The notes below the pieces were generated by a model, which did no database searches, had not been told where the DNA came from, and saw nothing but the letters and a program-made list of their open reading frames with translations. A stretch of DNA of 9,681 nucleotides, taken from NCBI GenBank assembly GCA_023451855.1, contig JAEXXY010000462.1, positions 1 through 9,681 on the forward strand, written 5' to 3'. A program made the translations under genes and the position numbers. The stretch's first letter is position 1. Each line of letters opens with the position of its first letter. This DNA comes from Actinomycetes bacterium. GTDB lineage: Bacteria > Actinomycetota > Actinomycetes > Actinomycetales > Dermatophilaceae. Of the stretch, positions 1 to 7,322 are shown piece by piece.

Positions 1-2
1 GC

Positions 3-1445
3 GCCGACCCGGCGAAGGTGCGGGTCGCCGTCGCGCCGGCCGTCGCACCGGCCGTGGCCGCGGCCGCCCAGGCCCTGAGCAAGCACTCCGACAGCCCCTG
101 CGCCGCCTACACCTTCGAACCCGCCGAGCCCTTCGCCGTGGCGGGCTCGCTCATCGGCGCCGGACGCCCGGACGCGTGGATCACCGACTCGGACCTGTGG
201 TTCGGGCGGGCCGCCTCCATCTCCGGCGTCAAGGCCACCCCGGGTCAGCCGTTCGCGACCAGCGCCGTCGTCGTCGCGATGCCCGACCGGTCGGCGCAGT
301 CCCTGGGCGAGGACCTGTCCTGGGGCGCGGTGCTCGGCGGGACGACCCCGGTCCGGGTCCCCGACCCGAACCGCTCGACCGTCGGGCGGCTCGCGCTCGG
401 CGCGGCCGCCGCGTCCGTGTCGGACAGCACCCTGAGCGGCCTCGTGTCGCGAGCCGCCAAGGGCGGCACGGGCGCGGTGTCGCTCGACGACCTCGACGGC
501 AAGACCCCGTCCGGCGCCGTGACCACCGAGGCCCAGCTGACGACGTGGAACGCGGCGCACTCCGACGCCCCGCTCACGGCCGTCGCCCCGACCGAGGGCA
601 CCGGCCCGGCCGAGTACTCCCTCACATCACTGTCCGACGACGCCGCCACGACCCGCCTGGTCGGTGCTCTGGGCAGCTACCTCCACACCGAGGAGGCGCG
701 GAAGATCCTGCGCGACAGCGGCTTGCGCACGCCGGGTGGGGCCGACCCCAAGGAGCCGGCGGCACTGCGCGGGACGACCACGGTCGGATCCGCGCCGTCC
801 GACGCGTCGGTGACCAAGGCGGCGACGCTCTGGAACGCCTCGGCACCGAAGACCCAGGCGCTGCTCGCCGTCGACGTGTCCGGCTCGATGCTCGACCGCA
901 CCGAGAGCGGCGCCACCCGCCTGGGCACCGTGCAACGCGCGACCGTGCGGGCCACCGCCGCCGTGTCCCCGACGACCTTCGCCTCGCTGTGGGTGTACTC
1001 GCTGCACGTCGGCGACAAGGCCGACGACTACAAGCCGCTCGTCGGCTACGGCAGCCTCGGCGAGGGCAGACGCCTCGCCGCGTTCGACAAGTCGGTCGCC
1101 GGCCTCGGCTCGGCCGTCGGCGGCGGACGCGGCCTCTACGACTCGATCGCCGCGACGTACGCGCAGGCCAAGGGCTACTGGCGTCCGGGCTACACCAACT
1201 CGGTCGTCATCGTCACCGGCGGCCCGAACGAGGACGACTTCGGCCTGAACCTCGACCTGCTCAAGCAGCAGCTGTCGGCGGCCAAGGACCCGGCCCGGCC
1301 AGTCCGGCTCGTCGTCGTCGACATCGGCGGCAAGGCCGACGCCGGGGCGCTCAAGCAGGTCATCGCCGTCACCGGCGGGCAGTACGTCGCGACGAACAGC
1401 CTCGATGACCTGCAGCCGGCCCTGACGTCCGCGCTCGGCGGCTGA
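3..1445 (+). CDS. Substrate-binding/VWA fusion protein, 5' truncated by window edge
   Basis: The frame is open from base 3 (Ala-Asp-Pro-Ala-Lys precedes the first GTG at 18), so the true start lies outside the window. About 480 residues are visible. The first half resembles a periplasmic solute-binding domain, with the segment SDSPC near the start (Cys codon 99-101) and TEGTGPAEYSL in the middle. The C-terminal half is a VWA domain starting around 855, with the metal-site loop DVSGS at 873-887. It aligns along its length with the complete protein at 7387-9117 (SDSPC/PDSPC, EEARKIL/PDAAKIL, DVSGSM in both), so they are paralogs. By analogy it should be membrane-anchored and extracellular. Two further metal-site residues are replaced: the expected Thr is Arg (1128-1130) and the expected Asp is Gly (1218-1220). 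It also lacks the paralog's C-terminal cysteines. The ligand is unknown. The reading frame is intact, so I do not call it a pseudogene. Confidence 0.88.
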   Translation, partial: ADPAKVRVAVAPAVAPAVAAAAQALSKHSDSPCAAYTFEPAEPFAVAGSLIGAGRPDAWITDSDLWFGRAASISGVKATPGQPFATSAVVVAMPDRSAQSLGEDLSWGAVLGGTTPVRVPDPNRSTVGRLALGAAAASVSDSTLSGLVSRAAKGGTGAVSLDDLDGKTPSGAVTTEAQLTTWNAAHSDAPLTAVAPTEGTGPAEYSLTSLSDDAATTRLVGALGSYLHTEEARKILRDSGLRTPGGADPKEPAALRGTTTVGSAPSDASVTKAATLWNASAPKTQALLAVDVSGSMLDRTESGATRLGTVQRATVRATAAVSPTTFASLWVYSLHVGDKADDYKPLVGYGSLGEGRRLAAFDKSVAGLGSAVGGGRGLYDSIAATYAQAKGYWRPGYTNSVVIVTGGPNEDDFGLNLDLLKQQLSAAKDPARPVRLVVVDIGGKADAGALKQVIAVTGGQYVATNSLDDLQPALTSALGG

Positions 1446-1446
1446 G

Positions 1447-1463
1447 CGGCCGGACGCCGGCCG
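1447..1463. terminator. Short GC hairpin just after the VWA stop codon
   Basis: CGGCCGG and CCGGCCG form a perfect 7-bp stem around the loop ACG, one base after the TGA at 1443-1445. No T-run follows, so terminator activity is inferred from position between convergent genes. Confidence 0.35.
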
Positions 1464-1504
1464 ACGGCATCGCTGACGGGGCCGCCGACCGGGCTGACGC
1501 CTGC

Positions 1505-1525
1505 GCCGGACGCGTCCGGCCGGAC
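1505..1525. repeat. Two overlapping perfect palindromes between convergent genes
   Basis: GCCGGACGCGTCCGGC (1505-1520) is a perfect 16-bp palindrome. GTCCGGCCGGAC (1514-1525) is a perfect 12-bp palindrome overlapping it. They lie 13 bases past the ispH stop codon in a convergent gap, so they could fold as a terminator hairpin for ispH. As DNA they could also be a protein-binding site. No T-run is present on either strand. Confidence 0.35.
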
Positions 1526-1538
1526 GGGCACGTGCGCG

Positions 1539-2615
1539 TCAGTGCAGCGAGCCGGCGTCCTCGAACGCGGCGTCGTGGCGCACCGTGCCGGCGTCCTCAC
1601 CCTTGCGGGCCTTGAGGTCGCGGCGCAGCTCGTTCGGCAGGGAGAAGAGCAGCGACTCCTCCGCGGCGATGACGGCCTCGACCTCGCCGTAGCCGCGCTC
1701 GGCGAGCCACGACAGCACGTCGCGCACGAGCACCTCGGGCACGCTGGCGCCGGAGGTGACGCCGACGGTCGCCACGCCCTCGAGCCACTCCTCCTGGATC
1801 TCGTCGGCGTAGTCGACGAGGTGCCCGGCACGCGCGCCGTGCTCGAGGGCGACCTCGACGAGGCGAACGGAGTTCGAGGAGTTGCGCGAGCCGACGACGA
1901 TCATCAGGTCGGTGTCCCCGGCCATCTGCTTGACGGCCAGCTGGCGGTTCTGGGTGGCGTAGCAGATGTCGTCCGAGGGCGGGCTCTGCAGCGCGGGGAA
2001 CTTCTCCTTGAGGCGCTTGACCGTCTCCATCGTCTCGTCGACCGACAGCGTCGTCTGCGAGAGCCAGACGACCTTCTCGGGGTCGCGGACCGTGACGTTG
2101 TCGACGTCGTCAGGGCCGTCGACGAGCGTGATGTGCTCCGGCGCCTCGCCGCTCGTGCCGACGACCTCCTCGTGTCCCTCGTGGCCGATGAGCAGGATGT
2201 CGAACTCGTCGCCCGCGAACCGGACCGCCTCGCGGTGCACCTTCGTCACGAGCGGACAGGTGGCGTCGATCGTCTTGAGGCTGCGGGCCCGGGCCTCCTC
2301 GTGGACGACCGGGGCCACGCCGTGGGCCGAGAAGATGACGGTGGCACCCTCGGGCACCTCGTCGGTCTCGTCGACGAAGATCGCACCGCGCTTCTCGAGG
2401 GTCGTCACGACGTGCTTGTTGTGCACGATCTGCTTGCGCACGTAGACCGGCGGGCCGTAGAGCTCGAGGGCCTTCTCGACCGTGACGACGGCTCGGTCGA
2501 CGCCGGCGCAGTAGCCGCGGGGCGCGGCGAGCAGGACCTTCTTGCTCGGCGCGGCAGCGGCGTCGGGCGTCTCGGTGCCGGTGGTCGGGGCGGGCGTCTC
2601 GGGGGTGGCGCTCAT
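1539..2615 (-). CDS. ispH: 4-hydroxy-3-methylbut-2-enyl diphosphate reductase (IspH/LytB)
   Basis: The product is a cytoplasmic iron-sulfur enzyme that converts HMBPP to isopentenyl and dimethylallyl diphosphate, the last step of the MEP isoprenoid pathway. The 358-residue protein carries the three conserved cluster cysteines: Cys36 in [10 protein letters not shown], Cys120 in DATCPLV and Cys218 in ICYATQNRQ. His148 and Glu150 in GHEEVVGT match the substrate His and catalytic Glu of the family, and [10 protein letters not shown] and GSRNSSNS complete the active-site loops. A Pro/Thr/Ala-rich N-terminal extension of about 24 residues precedes the conserved core. The ATG at 2615 is preceded by TACGAT ending six bases upstream and has no properly spaced Shine-Dalgarno sequence, which suggests a leaderless mRNA. 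It is divergent from xseA (124-bp gap) and convergent with the upstream VWA gene. Confidence 0.97.
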   Translation of the reverse strand: MSATPETPAPTTGTETPDAAAAPSKKVLLAAPRGYCAGVDRAVVTVEKALELYGPPVYVRKQIVHNKHVVTTLEKRGAIFVDETDEVPEGATVIFSAHGVAPVVHEEARARSLKTIDATCPLVTKVHREAVRFAGDEFDILLIGHEGHEEVVGTSGEAPEHITLVDGPDDVDNVTVRDPEKVVWLSQTTLSVDETMETVKRLKEKFPALQSPPSDDICYATQNRQLAVKQMAGDTDLMIVVGSRNSSNSVRLVEVALEHGARAGHLVDYADEIQEEWLEGVATVGVTSGASVPEVLVRDVLSWLAERGYGEVEAVIAAEESLLFSLPNELRRDLKARKGEDAGTVRHDAAFEDAGSLH

Positions 2616-2621
2616 ACCCCC

Positions 2622-2627
2622 ATCGTA
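2622..2627 (-). promoter_or_regulatory. Predicted -10 box of ispH (leaderless)
   Basis: TACGAT on the minus strand fits TANNNT and ends six bases before the ATG. Counting its last T as -7 puts +1 exactly on the A of the start codon. No convincing -35 was seen. Confidence 0.5.
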
Positions 2628-2726
2628 CGGGCCCCGTCGCAGGCGACCCGAGCCGCGAGGCGTCCGTCCCGAGCGGTGTCGTCACCGGCTCGACCGCACG
2701 GAGGCGGTGCTGTCGCCGCGACGCCT

Positions 2727-2732
2727 TATCGT
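2727..2732 (+). promoter_or_regulatory. Predicted -10 box of xseA (leaderless)
   Basis: TATCGT fits TANNNT and is seven bases upstream of the GTG at 2740, placing transcription start at 2739-2740. No Shine-Dalgarno-like purine run occurs between it and the start codon. No clear -35 was seen. Confidence 0.5.
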
Positions 2733-2739
2733 TGCCCGC

Positions 2740-4275
2740 GTGAGCCTGCCGAACCCGCTGCCGGACAAGGCGGCCGACACCACCGCCGAGCAGCCCTGGC
2801 CGGTGCGCGTGCTCAGCCTCAAGATCAGCGACTACGTCAACCGGATGAGCCAACTGTGGGTCGAGGGGCAGGTCGTGCAGTTCAACCCGCGCGGCGGCAC
2901 GGCGTACCTGACCCTCCGCGACCCCGACGTGGACATGTCGCTGTCGGTGTCGGTACCGATGAACGCCGTCAACGCGATGGCCGTGCCGCTGGCCCAGGGC
3001 GCGCGCGTCGTGCTCCAGGCGAAGCCGACGTTCTGGACCAAGCGGGGCACCCTACAGCTCGAGGCGCGACAGATCCGCCCGGTCGGCATCGGCGACCTCC
3101 TCGCTCGCGTCGAGATCCTCAAGCGCACGCTCGCGGCCGAGGGCCTGTTCGACGCCGACCGGAAGCGTCCGATCCCGTTCCTGCCGCACCGCGTCGGGCT
3201 CATCACGGGCCGCGGCTCGGCCGCCGAGCGCGACGTCGTCGAGAACGCCCGGCGCCGTTGGCCCGCAGTGCGTTTCGAGCTGCGAGAGGTGGCCGTGCAA
3301 GGCGCCAACGCCGTCACCGAGGTCGTCGCCGCCCTCCGCGAGCTCGACGCCCACCCCCTCGTCGACGTCATCGTCGTGGCGCGTGGTGGCGGCGCCCTCG
3401 AGGAGCTGCTCCCGTTCTCCAACGAGGCGATGGTCCGCGCCGTCGCGGAGGCTCGCACCCCCGTCATCAGCGCCATCGGCCACGAGGTCGACCAGCCGCT
3501 GCTCGACCTCGTCGCCGACTGGCGCGCCTCCACCCCGACCGACGCCGGCAAGCGGGTCGTGCCCGACGCCGCCCACGAGCGCGGCACGGTCGACATCGGC
3601 CGCGAGCGCCTGCGTCGGGCCCTGACCCGACGCCTCGAGCACGAGCGCTCGGGGCTGCGGGCACTCGTCTCGCGCCCCGTCATGGCCGACCCGGTCGCGC
3701 TCGTTCGCCAGCGCCGGGTCGAGCTGGCCTCCCTGCGGGAGCGGGCGGCGACGCGACTGGAGGCGCGACTGCACCGGGCTGCCGACGAGGCCGAGCACCT
3801 GCGTCGGCAGGTCGTCGCGCTGTCGCCGCAGTCGACGCTCGAGCGCGGCTACGCCGTCGTGCAGCACCGCGACGGCCGGGTCGTGATGGACCGCGACGAC
3901 GTCGGCGTCGGCGAGCTGCTGCGCGTCCGTGTCGCCCGCGGCGACTTCGGGGTCCGTCCGGTCAGCACCGGCACCGAGAACGCCGCCACGACGCCGAAGA
4001 AGGCGACAGCCCGGACGACCACGGCGACCAAGGCCACCCCCGCGAAAACCGCGACCAAGGCCACCGCCGCGAAGACCGCGGCAGCAAAGACCGCGGAGAC
4101 GACGAAGCGGGCGTCGAAGACCGCGGCACGAGCCACACCGGCCCCGAAGCCCACGTCGACGAAGGCCGCGTCGAAGCCAGCGACGAAGCCAGCGACCAAG
4201 GCTGCCCCCACGGGCGATTCGGCGCAGACGACGGCGACCCCGCACGCCGACGGCGACGTCGGCCCGACACCGTAG
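2740..4275 (+). CDS. xseA: Exodeoxyribonuclease VII large subunit with Ala/Lys/Thr-rich tail
   Basis: This is the catalytic subunit of exonuclease VII, a cytoplasmic nuclease that degrades single-stranded DNA from both ends and needs XseB. I chose the GTG at 2740 because the protein then begins a short way before the conserved PVRVLSLKISDYV (residues 21-33); the frame is open further upstream, but that part overlaps the ispH start and promoter. Residues about 20-115 are the OB-fold DNA-binding domain (LWVEGQVVQF...GTAYLTLRD). Residues about 120-405 are the ExoVII core, with LITGRGSAAERD (154-165), VVARGGGALEEL (212-223) and ISAIGHEVDQPLLD (244-257). A predicted coiled-coil region rich in Arg, Glu and Leu spans about 285-360. 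Residues 412-511 form a low-complexity tail unlike the catalytic core. XseB follows after ten bases, as is usual for this gene pair. Confidence 0.96.
   Translation: MSLPNPLPDKAADTTAEQPWPVRVLSLKISDYVNRMSQLWVEGQVVQFNPRGGTAYLTLRDPDVDMSLSVSVPMNAVNAMAVPLAQGARVVLQAKPTFWTKRGTLQLEARQIRPVGIGDLLARVEILKRTLAAEGLFDADRKRPIPFLPHRVGLITGRGSAAERDVVENARRRWPAVRFELREVAVQGANAVTEVVAALRELDAHPLVDVIVVARGGGALEELLPFSNEAMVRAVAEARTPVISAIGHEVDQPLLDLVADWRASTPTDAGKRVVPDAAHERGTVDIGRERLRRALTRRLEHERSGLRALVSRPVMADPVALVRQRRVELASLRERAATRLEARLHRAADEAEHLRRQVVALSPQSTLERGYAVVQHRDGRVVMDRDDVGVGELLRVRVARGDFGVRPVSTGTENAATTPKKATARTTTATKATPAKTATKATAAKTAAAKTAETTKRASKTAARATPAPKPTSTKAASKPATKPATKAAPTGDSAQTTATPHADGDVGPTP
3973..4272 (+). repeat. 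Low-complexity coding repeat (basic tail of XseA)
   Basis: These bases encode XseA residues 412-511, almost entirely Ala, Thr, Lys and Pro, with repeats such as TKAT, AAKTA and KPATKPATK. At DNA level, a 15-bp sequence at 4024-4038 recurs exactly at 4051-4065, and the 12-bp unit GAAGCCAGCGAC is an exact tandem pair at 4173-4184 and 4185-4196. The composition recalls histone H1-like and HU-tail sequences of actinobacteria. All repeats keep the frame. Confidence 0.75.
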
Positions 4276-4278
4276 GGT
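4273..4278 (+). promoter_or_regulatory. Possible -10 box of xseB overlapping the xseA stop
   Basis: TAGGGT fits TANNNT, starts with the TAG stop codon of xseA and ends seven bases before the ATG of xseB, so a leaderless xseB transcript is possible. The same bases (AGGGTGG, 4274-4280, five bases before the ATG) could instead act as a Shine-Dalgarno sequence in an xseA-xseB message. The sequence cannot separate the two. Confidence 0.3.
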
Positions 4279-4285
4279 GGCGCGC

Positions 4286-4582
4286 ATGTCCGACGCATCT
4301 CCCACTGCCAGCACCGCCGACTTCCCCGACATCGCGGGGATGCGGTACGAGGACGCCCGGGAGGAGCTCGTCGGGATCGTCGCGCGGCTCGAGGCCGGTC
4401 AGGCCCCGCTCGAGGACTCGATGCACCTGTGGCGCCGGGGCGAGGCCTTGGCCGCGCACTGCGCGACGTGGCTCGACGGCGCCCAGGCCGAGATCGAGCG
4501 GGCCACCCGCGGCGAGGCCCCGACCCCCGCCCCGGGCAGCCAGCTGCACGCCGACGACGCGGTCTTCGACGACGAGTCCTGA
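4286..4582 (+). CDS. xseB: Exodeoxyribonuclease VII small subunit
   Basis: XseB is the small, non-catalytic subunit that assembles in several copies on XseA to give active exonuclease VII. The 98-residue protein has the family's helical core at residues about 21-60: YEDAREELVGIVARLEAG, then PLEDSMHLWRRGEALAAHC. An acidic, Pro-rich end follows (residues 77-98). The ATG at 4286 is ten bases after the xseA stop and is the natural start, since only a short linker (about 20 residues) precedes the core. It is convergent with the DUF4245 gene. Length and motif are both typical, so the call is firm. Confidence 0.95.
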   Translation: MSDASPTASTADFPDIAGMRYEDAREELVGIVARLEAGQAPLEDSMHLWRRGEALAAHCATWLDGAQAEIERATRGEAPTPAPGSQLHADDAVFDDES

Positions 4583-4596
4583 GGGCGGATCGCCCT
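4582..4596. terminator. Small hairpin between convergent xseB and DUF4245 gene
   Basis: AGGGCG and CGCCCT form a perfect 6-bp stem around the loop GAT, beginning at the last base of the xseB stop codon. The 33-base gap holds the ends of two convergent genes, so a terminator is expected here. The stem is short and has no T-run. Confidence 0.35.
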
Positions 4597-4615
4597 ACGC
4601 GTCCAGGCCTCGGCG

Positions 4616-5236
4616 TCAGGGTGCGGTTGCCGGCTGCACCGGACGCATCGCCGCGACGAACGCCTTGAGCTCGTCCTCGGACGCGTTGCCCGAGGCGACG
4701 ATGGTCGGCTGCGTGGCGCCGGTGCCGCGCACGACGTAGGCCACCTGGCCGGCGTCCGAGGCGGTGAACCGCTCGAAGCTGCGACCCGACACCTGAACGG
4801 TGCCCGCGGCGGCGCCGTCGTTGACCGACCGGCGCAGCCAGCCGTCGGTCGGGTTGACGGCCTGCTTGAGGCTGATGTCGGCCCCTTCGGGCGTCGTCCA
4901 CACGGTCGTGAAGGTGCGGACCTTCTCCGTTCCGGGCGCGTACGACGCGACGGTCGGCACCCAGCCGGAGCCGAGGCCCTGCGGCAGCTGGACGGTCATC
5001 TTGGCCTGGGCCGCGACCTGCCGGGCCTTGTCGAGCGCGTCGACGGCGGGCCGGTCGACGTGGTCGGTGCGCGGCACGATGGCCACGAGCGCGAGGACGA
5101 ACAGGCCGATGACGAGCATCGAGCGCAGCATGTTGGGCAGCGTGCCCATCGAGTACCGGCTGCGCGGGGCGGCAGGCTCCTCCACCGGCTGCTGACCCGG
5201 AAGGTCGGTCGGCGAGGGGGTGGAGGTCGTGCTCAT
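4616..5236 (-). CDS. DUF4245 family membrane-anchored protein
   Basis: The protein has 206 residues. A Pro/Thr-rich cytoplasmic start (1-30) leads to one membrane helix at about 37-55 ([20 protein letters not shown]), then an extracytoplasmic domain of about 150 residues with [31 protein letters not shown] and VAYVVRGTG. This matches the actinobacterial DUF4245 family, whose function is unknown and whose usual place is between xseB and glpX, as here. The open frame extends to 5668 on this strand, but the ATG at 5236 is chosen: upstream sequence overlaps glpX, and this start leaves a normal cytoplasmic tail before the helix. The gene is divergent from glpX and convergent with xseB. The GTG-rich extension is coding shadow of glpX. 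Confidence 0.88.
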   Translation of the reverse strand: MSTTSTPSPTDLPGQQPVEEPAAPRSRYSMGTLPNMLRSMLVIGLFVLALVAIVPRTDHVDRPAVDALDKARQVAAQAKMTVQLPQGLGSGWVPTVASYAPGTEKVRTFTTVWTTPEGADISLKQAVNPTDGWLRRSVNDGAAAGTVQVSGRSFERFTASDAGQVAYVVRGTGATQPTIVASGNASEDELKAFVAAMRPVQPATAP

Positions 5237-5242
5237 GCCCCC

Positions 5243-5248
5243 ATCGTC
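5243..5248 (-). promoter_or_regulatory. Possible -10 element of the DUF4245 gene
   Basis: GACGAT on the minus strand keeps the key A and final T of TANNNT and ends six bases before the ATG, the same geometry as at ispH. The surrounding 17 bases match the ispH start region at all but one position. The first base is G rather than T, so it is a weaker match. Confidence 0.35.
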
Positions 5249-5290
5249 CCCGACGCGCGGACGCCGGCCAAACGCGGGTCCGGCCACCGC

Positions 5291-5296
5291 TAGGCT
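5291..5296 (+). promoter_or_regulatory. Predicted -10 box of glpX
   Basis: TAGGCT fits TANNNT and would start transcription near 5303, giving a leader of about 28 bases. The leader contains a good Shine-Dalgarno sequence, GGAGGA (5321-5326), four bases before the ATG. No clear -35 was seen. It lies in the 94-bp gap shared with the divergent DUF4245 gene. Confidence 0.5.
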
Positions 5297-5330
5297 GGCG
5301 CGGACTCGTTCTGCGCCGACGGAGGACCCG

Positions 5331-6323
5331 ATGAAGCACAGCCAGCCCGATCGCAACCTCGCCCTGGAGCTGGTGAGGGTCACCGAGGCCGCCGCCATGG
5401 CCGGTGGCCGGTGGGTCGGCCGCGGTGAGAAGAACAAGGCCGACGGCGCCGCCGTCGAGGCGATGCGCGCCATGATCTCCACCGTCAGCATGCGTGGCGT
5501 CGTCGTCATCGGCGAGGGTGAGAAGGACAACGCCCCCATGCTCTTCAACGGCGAGCAGGTCGGCGACGGCACCGGCCCCGAGGTCGACGTCGCGGTGGAC
5601 CCCATCGACGGCACGACCCTCACGGCCAAGGGCATGAACAACGCGGTCGCGGTGATGGCGGTCGCCAACCGTGGCGCGATGTACGACCCCTCGGCCGTGT
5701 TCTACATGGACAAGCTCGCCACCGGGCCCGAGGCGGCCGACGTCGTCGACATCCGGCTGCCCGTCGCCGAGAACATCCGCCGGATCGCCAAGGCCAAGAA
5801 GGAGACCCCGGCCGACGTCACCGTCGTCATGCTCGACCGGCCCCGCCACGAGGGTCTCGCCCAGCAGATCCGCGACACCGGCGCGCGCATCCGCTACATC
5901 GTCGACGGCGACGTCGCGGGGGCCGTCATGGCGGCGCGGCCCGGCACCGGCGTCGACCTGCTCCTCGGCATCGGCGGCACCCCGGAGGGCATCATCGCCG
6001 CGTGCGCCATCAAGTGCACCGGCGGCGTCATCCAGGGCAAGCTGTGGCCCAAGGACGACGACGAGCGGCAGAAGGCCCTCGATGCCGGCCACGACCTCGA
6101 CCGGGTGCTGTCCACCGACGATCTCGTCGTCGGCGAGTGCTTCTTCGTGGCCACCGGCATCACCGACGGCGAGCTGCTGCGGGGAGTCCGCTACGGCGCC
6201 AAGTCGGCCCGCACCAACTCCCTCGTCATGCGCTCGCGCAGCGGCACCATCCGCACCATCGACAGCGAGCACCGCTTCGACCGTCCGGGCTGGTTCGGCA
6301 GCGCCGACATGGTCGACGCCTGA
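5331..6323 (+). CDS. glpX: Class II fructose-1,6-bisphosphatase (GlpX)
   Basis: GlpX hydrolyses fructose 1,6-bisphosphate to fructose 6-phosphate in the cytoplasm, a key step of gluconeogenesis; in many actinobacteria it is the main enzyme for this. The 330-residue protein is of normal family length. Visible motifs are [10 protein letters not shown] (61-70), the metal/phosphate motif DPIDGTT (90-96, Asp90 and Asp93), DRPRHEGL (169-176) and [17 protein letters not shown] (213-229). The ATG at 5331 follows GGAGGA by four bases and gives the usual short N-terminus before [15 protein letters not shown]. The frame is open upstream to 5220, but that part runs into the divergent gene. The kinase gene starts ten bases after its stop, so the two are probably co-transcribed. 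Confidence 0.97.
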   Translation: MKHSQPDRNLALELVRVTEAAAMAGGRWVGRGEKNKADGAAVEAMRAMISTVSMRGVVVIGEGEKDNAPMLFNGEQVGDGTGPEVDVAVDPIDGTTLTAKGMNNAVAVMAVANRGAMYDPSAVFYMDKLATGPEAADVVDIRLPVAENIRRIAKAKKETPADVTVVMLDRPRHEGLAQQIRDTGARIRYIVDGDVAGAVMAARPGTGVDLLLGIGGTPEGIIAACAIKCTGGVIQGKLWPKDDDERQKALDAGHDLDRVLSTDDLVVGECFFVATGITDGELLRGVRYGAKSARTNSLVMRSRSGTIRTIDSEHRFDRPGWFGSADMVDA

Positions 6324-6333
6324 GGTGGCGCCC

Positions 6334-7260
6334 GTGTCCGGCACCCGTACGCTCGTCGTCGGCGAGGCGCTCGTCGACGCCGTGACGACACCGGACGGCG
6401 CGACGGCGGAGCACGTCGGCGGCAGCCCGGCCAACGTCGCCTTCGGCCTGGCCGCCCTCGAGCACCCGGTCGACCTGGCCACGTGGATCGGCCACGACGC
6501 CCGTGGCGAGCGCATCGCCGCACACTGCGCCGAGCGCGGGGTCACCCTGACCGAGGGGTCCCGCGACGCCGCTGCCACGTCCCTCGCGCACGCCACGCTC
6601 GACGCGTCGGGCGCGGCCACGTACGTCTTCGACCTCGAGTGGCGCGTCGCGCCGGTCCCGAACCTGCAGGCCTACGGCCACGTGCACACCGGCAGCATCG
6701 CTGCCGTCATCGAGCCCGGTGGCCACGAGGTGCGCGCCGTCCTCGAGGCGGCCCGGGCCGCCGGCGCCACCGTCTCCTACGACCCCAACGCCCGCCCGAC
6801 GCTCATGGGCTCCCCGGCCGACGCACGGCAGGTGATCGAGGCCGCCATCGCCCTGGCCGACGTCGTCAAGCTGTCCGACGAGGACGTCGAGTGGCTCTGC
6901 CCGGGCGAGCCCCTCGAGGACGTCGTCCGCGGCTGGGGCGAGCTCGGCCCGGCCGTCGTCGTCGTGACGCGCGGCGGTGAGGGGGCCCTCGTGCGGGTCA
7001 CGGCCACCGGTGAGCAGGTGTCGCTACCCGCGCCGAGCGTCGACGTCGTCGACACGGTCGGCGCGGGTGACTCCTTCATGGCCGGCCTCGTCTCGGGGCT
7101 GCTCGACGCCGGCCTGCTCGGCGGCCCTGCGGCCCGCCAGCGGCTGCACGCGGCGAGGCTGGCCGACGTGACGCCGTCGGTCGAGCGCGCCCTGCTGACC
7201 GGGGCGCTGACGGTTCAGCGCGCGGGGGCGTTCGCTCCGACGAGATCCACGCTGCGATAG
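6334..7260 (+). CDS. PfkB/ribokinase-family carbohydrate kinase (fructokinase-like)
   Basis: The protein (308 residues) is an ATP-dependent sugar kinase of the ribokinase/PfkB superfamily. It starts with the typical first strand TLVVGEALVD (6-15), then the sugar-binding signature GGSPANVAFGLAAL (29-42). The C-terminal signature DTVGAGDSFMAGL (240-252) contains the catalytic base Asp246 and the anion-hole GAGD. VVTRGGEGA is the usual nucleotide-side strand. The GTG at 6334 is preferred over the GTG at 6325 because AGGTGG (6323-6328) sits five bases before it. Fructose is the most likely substrate from overall resemblance and from the neighbouring fructose-bisphosphatase, but 2-keto-3-deoxygluconate or another sugar cannot be excluded. 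It overlaps no gene and lies in a probable operon with glpX. No clear terminator follows it. Confidence 0.9.
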   Translation: MSGTRTLVVGEALVDAVTTPDGATAEHVGGSPANVAFGLAALEHPVDLATWIGHDARGERIAAHCAERGVTLTEGSRDAAATSLAHATLDASGAATYVFDLEWRVAPVPNLQAYGHVHTGSIAAVIEPGGHEVRAVLEAARAAGATVSYDPNARPTLMGSPADARQVIEAAIALADVVKLSDEDVEWLCPGEPLEDVVRGWGELGPAVVVVTRGGEGALVRVTATGEQVSLPAPSVDVVDTVGAGDSFMAGLVSGLLDAGLLGGPAARQRLHAARLADVTPSVERALLTGALTVQRAGAFAPTRSTLR

Positions 7261-7322
7261 GACATTTCGGGCATTCGACAAACGCGCGGCAGTTCAGGCA
7301 CCATTCTGCGCGAGCCGCCCGG

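Noticed and set aside
2612..2623. A three-codon upstream reading frame (ATG GGG GTA TGA) overlapping the ispH start
   Set aside because: Its ATG lies in and just after the predicted -10 box, so it would not be transcribed if the mRNA is leaderless. The similar one at the DUF4245 gene has the same problem.
2542..2739. N-terminal extension of XseA from the ATG at 2542
   Set aside because: It would overlap the ispH coding sequence and its promoter, and adds residues with no resemblance to XseA; the GTG at 2740 gives the normal start.
1542..4739. A 1065-codon open frame on the + strand across ispH and xseA
   Set aside because: It runs antisense to ispH and out of frame with xseA and its product is Arg/Ala/Gly-rich low complexity; long shadow frames are expected at this GC content, and both genes beneath it have clear family motifs.
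3849..6620. A 923-codon minus-strand open frame across xseB, DUF4245 gene and glpX
   Set aside because: It is antisense to xseB and glpX and in a different frame from DUF4245; it shows no domain motif.
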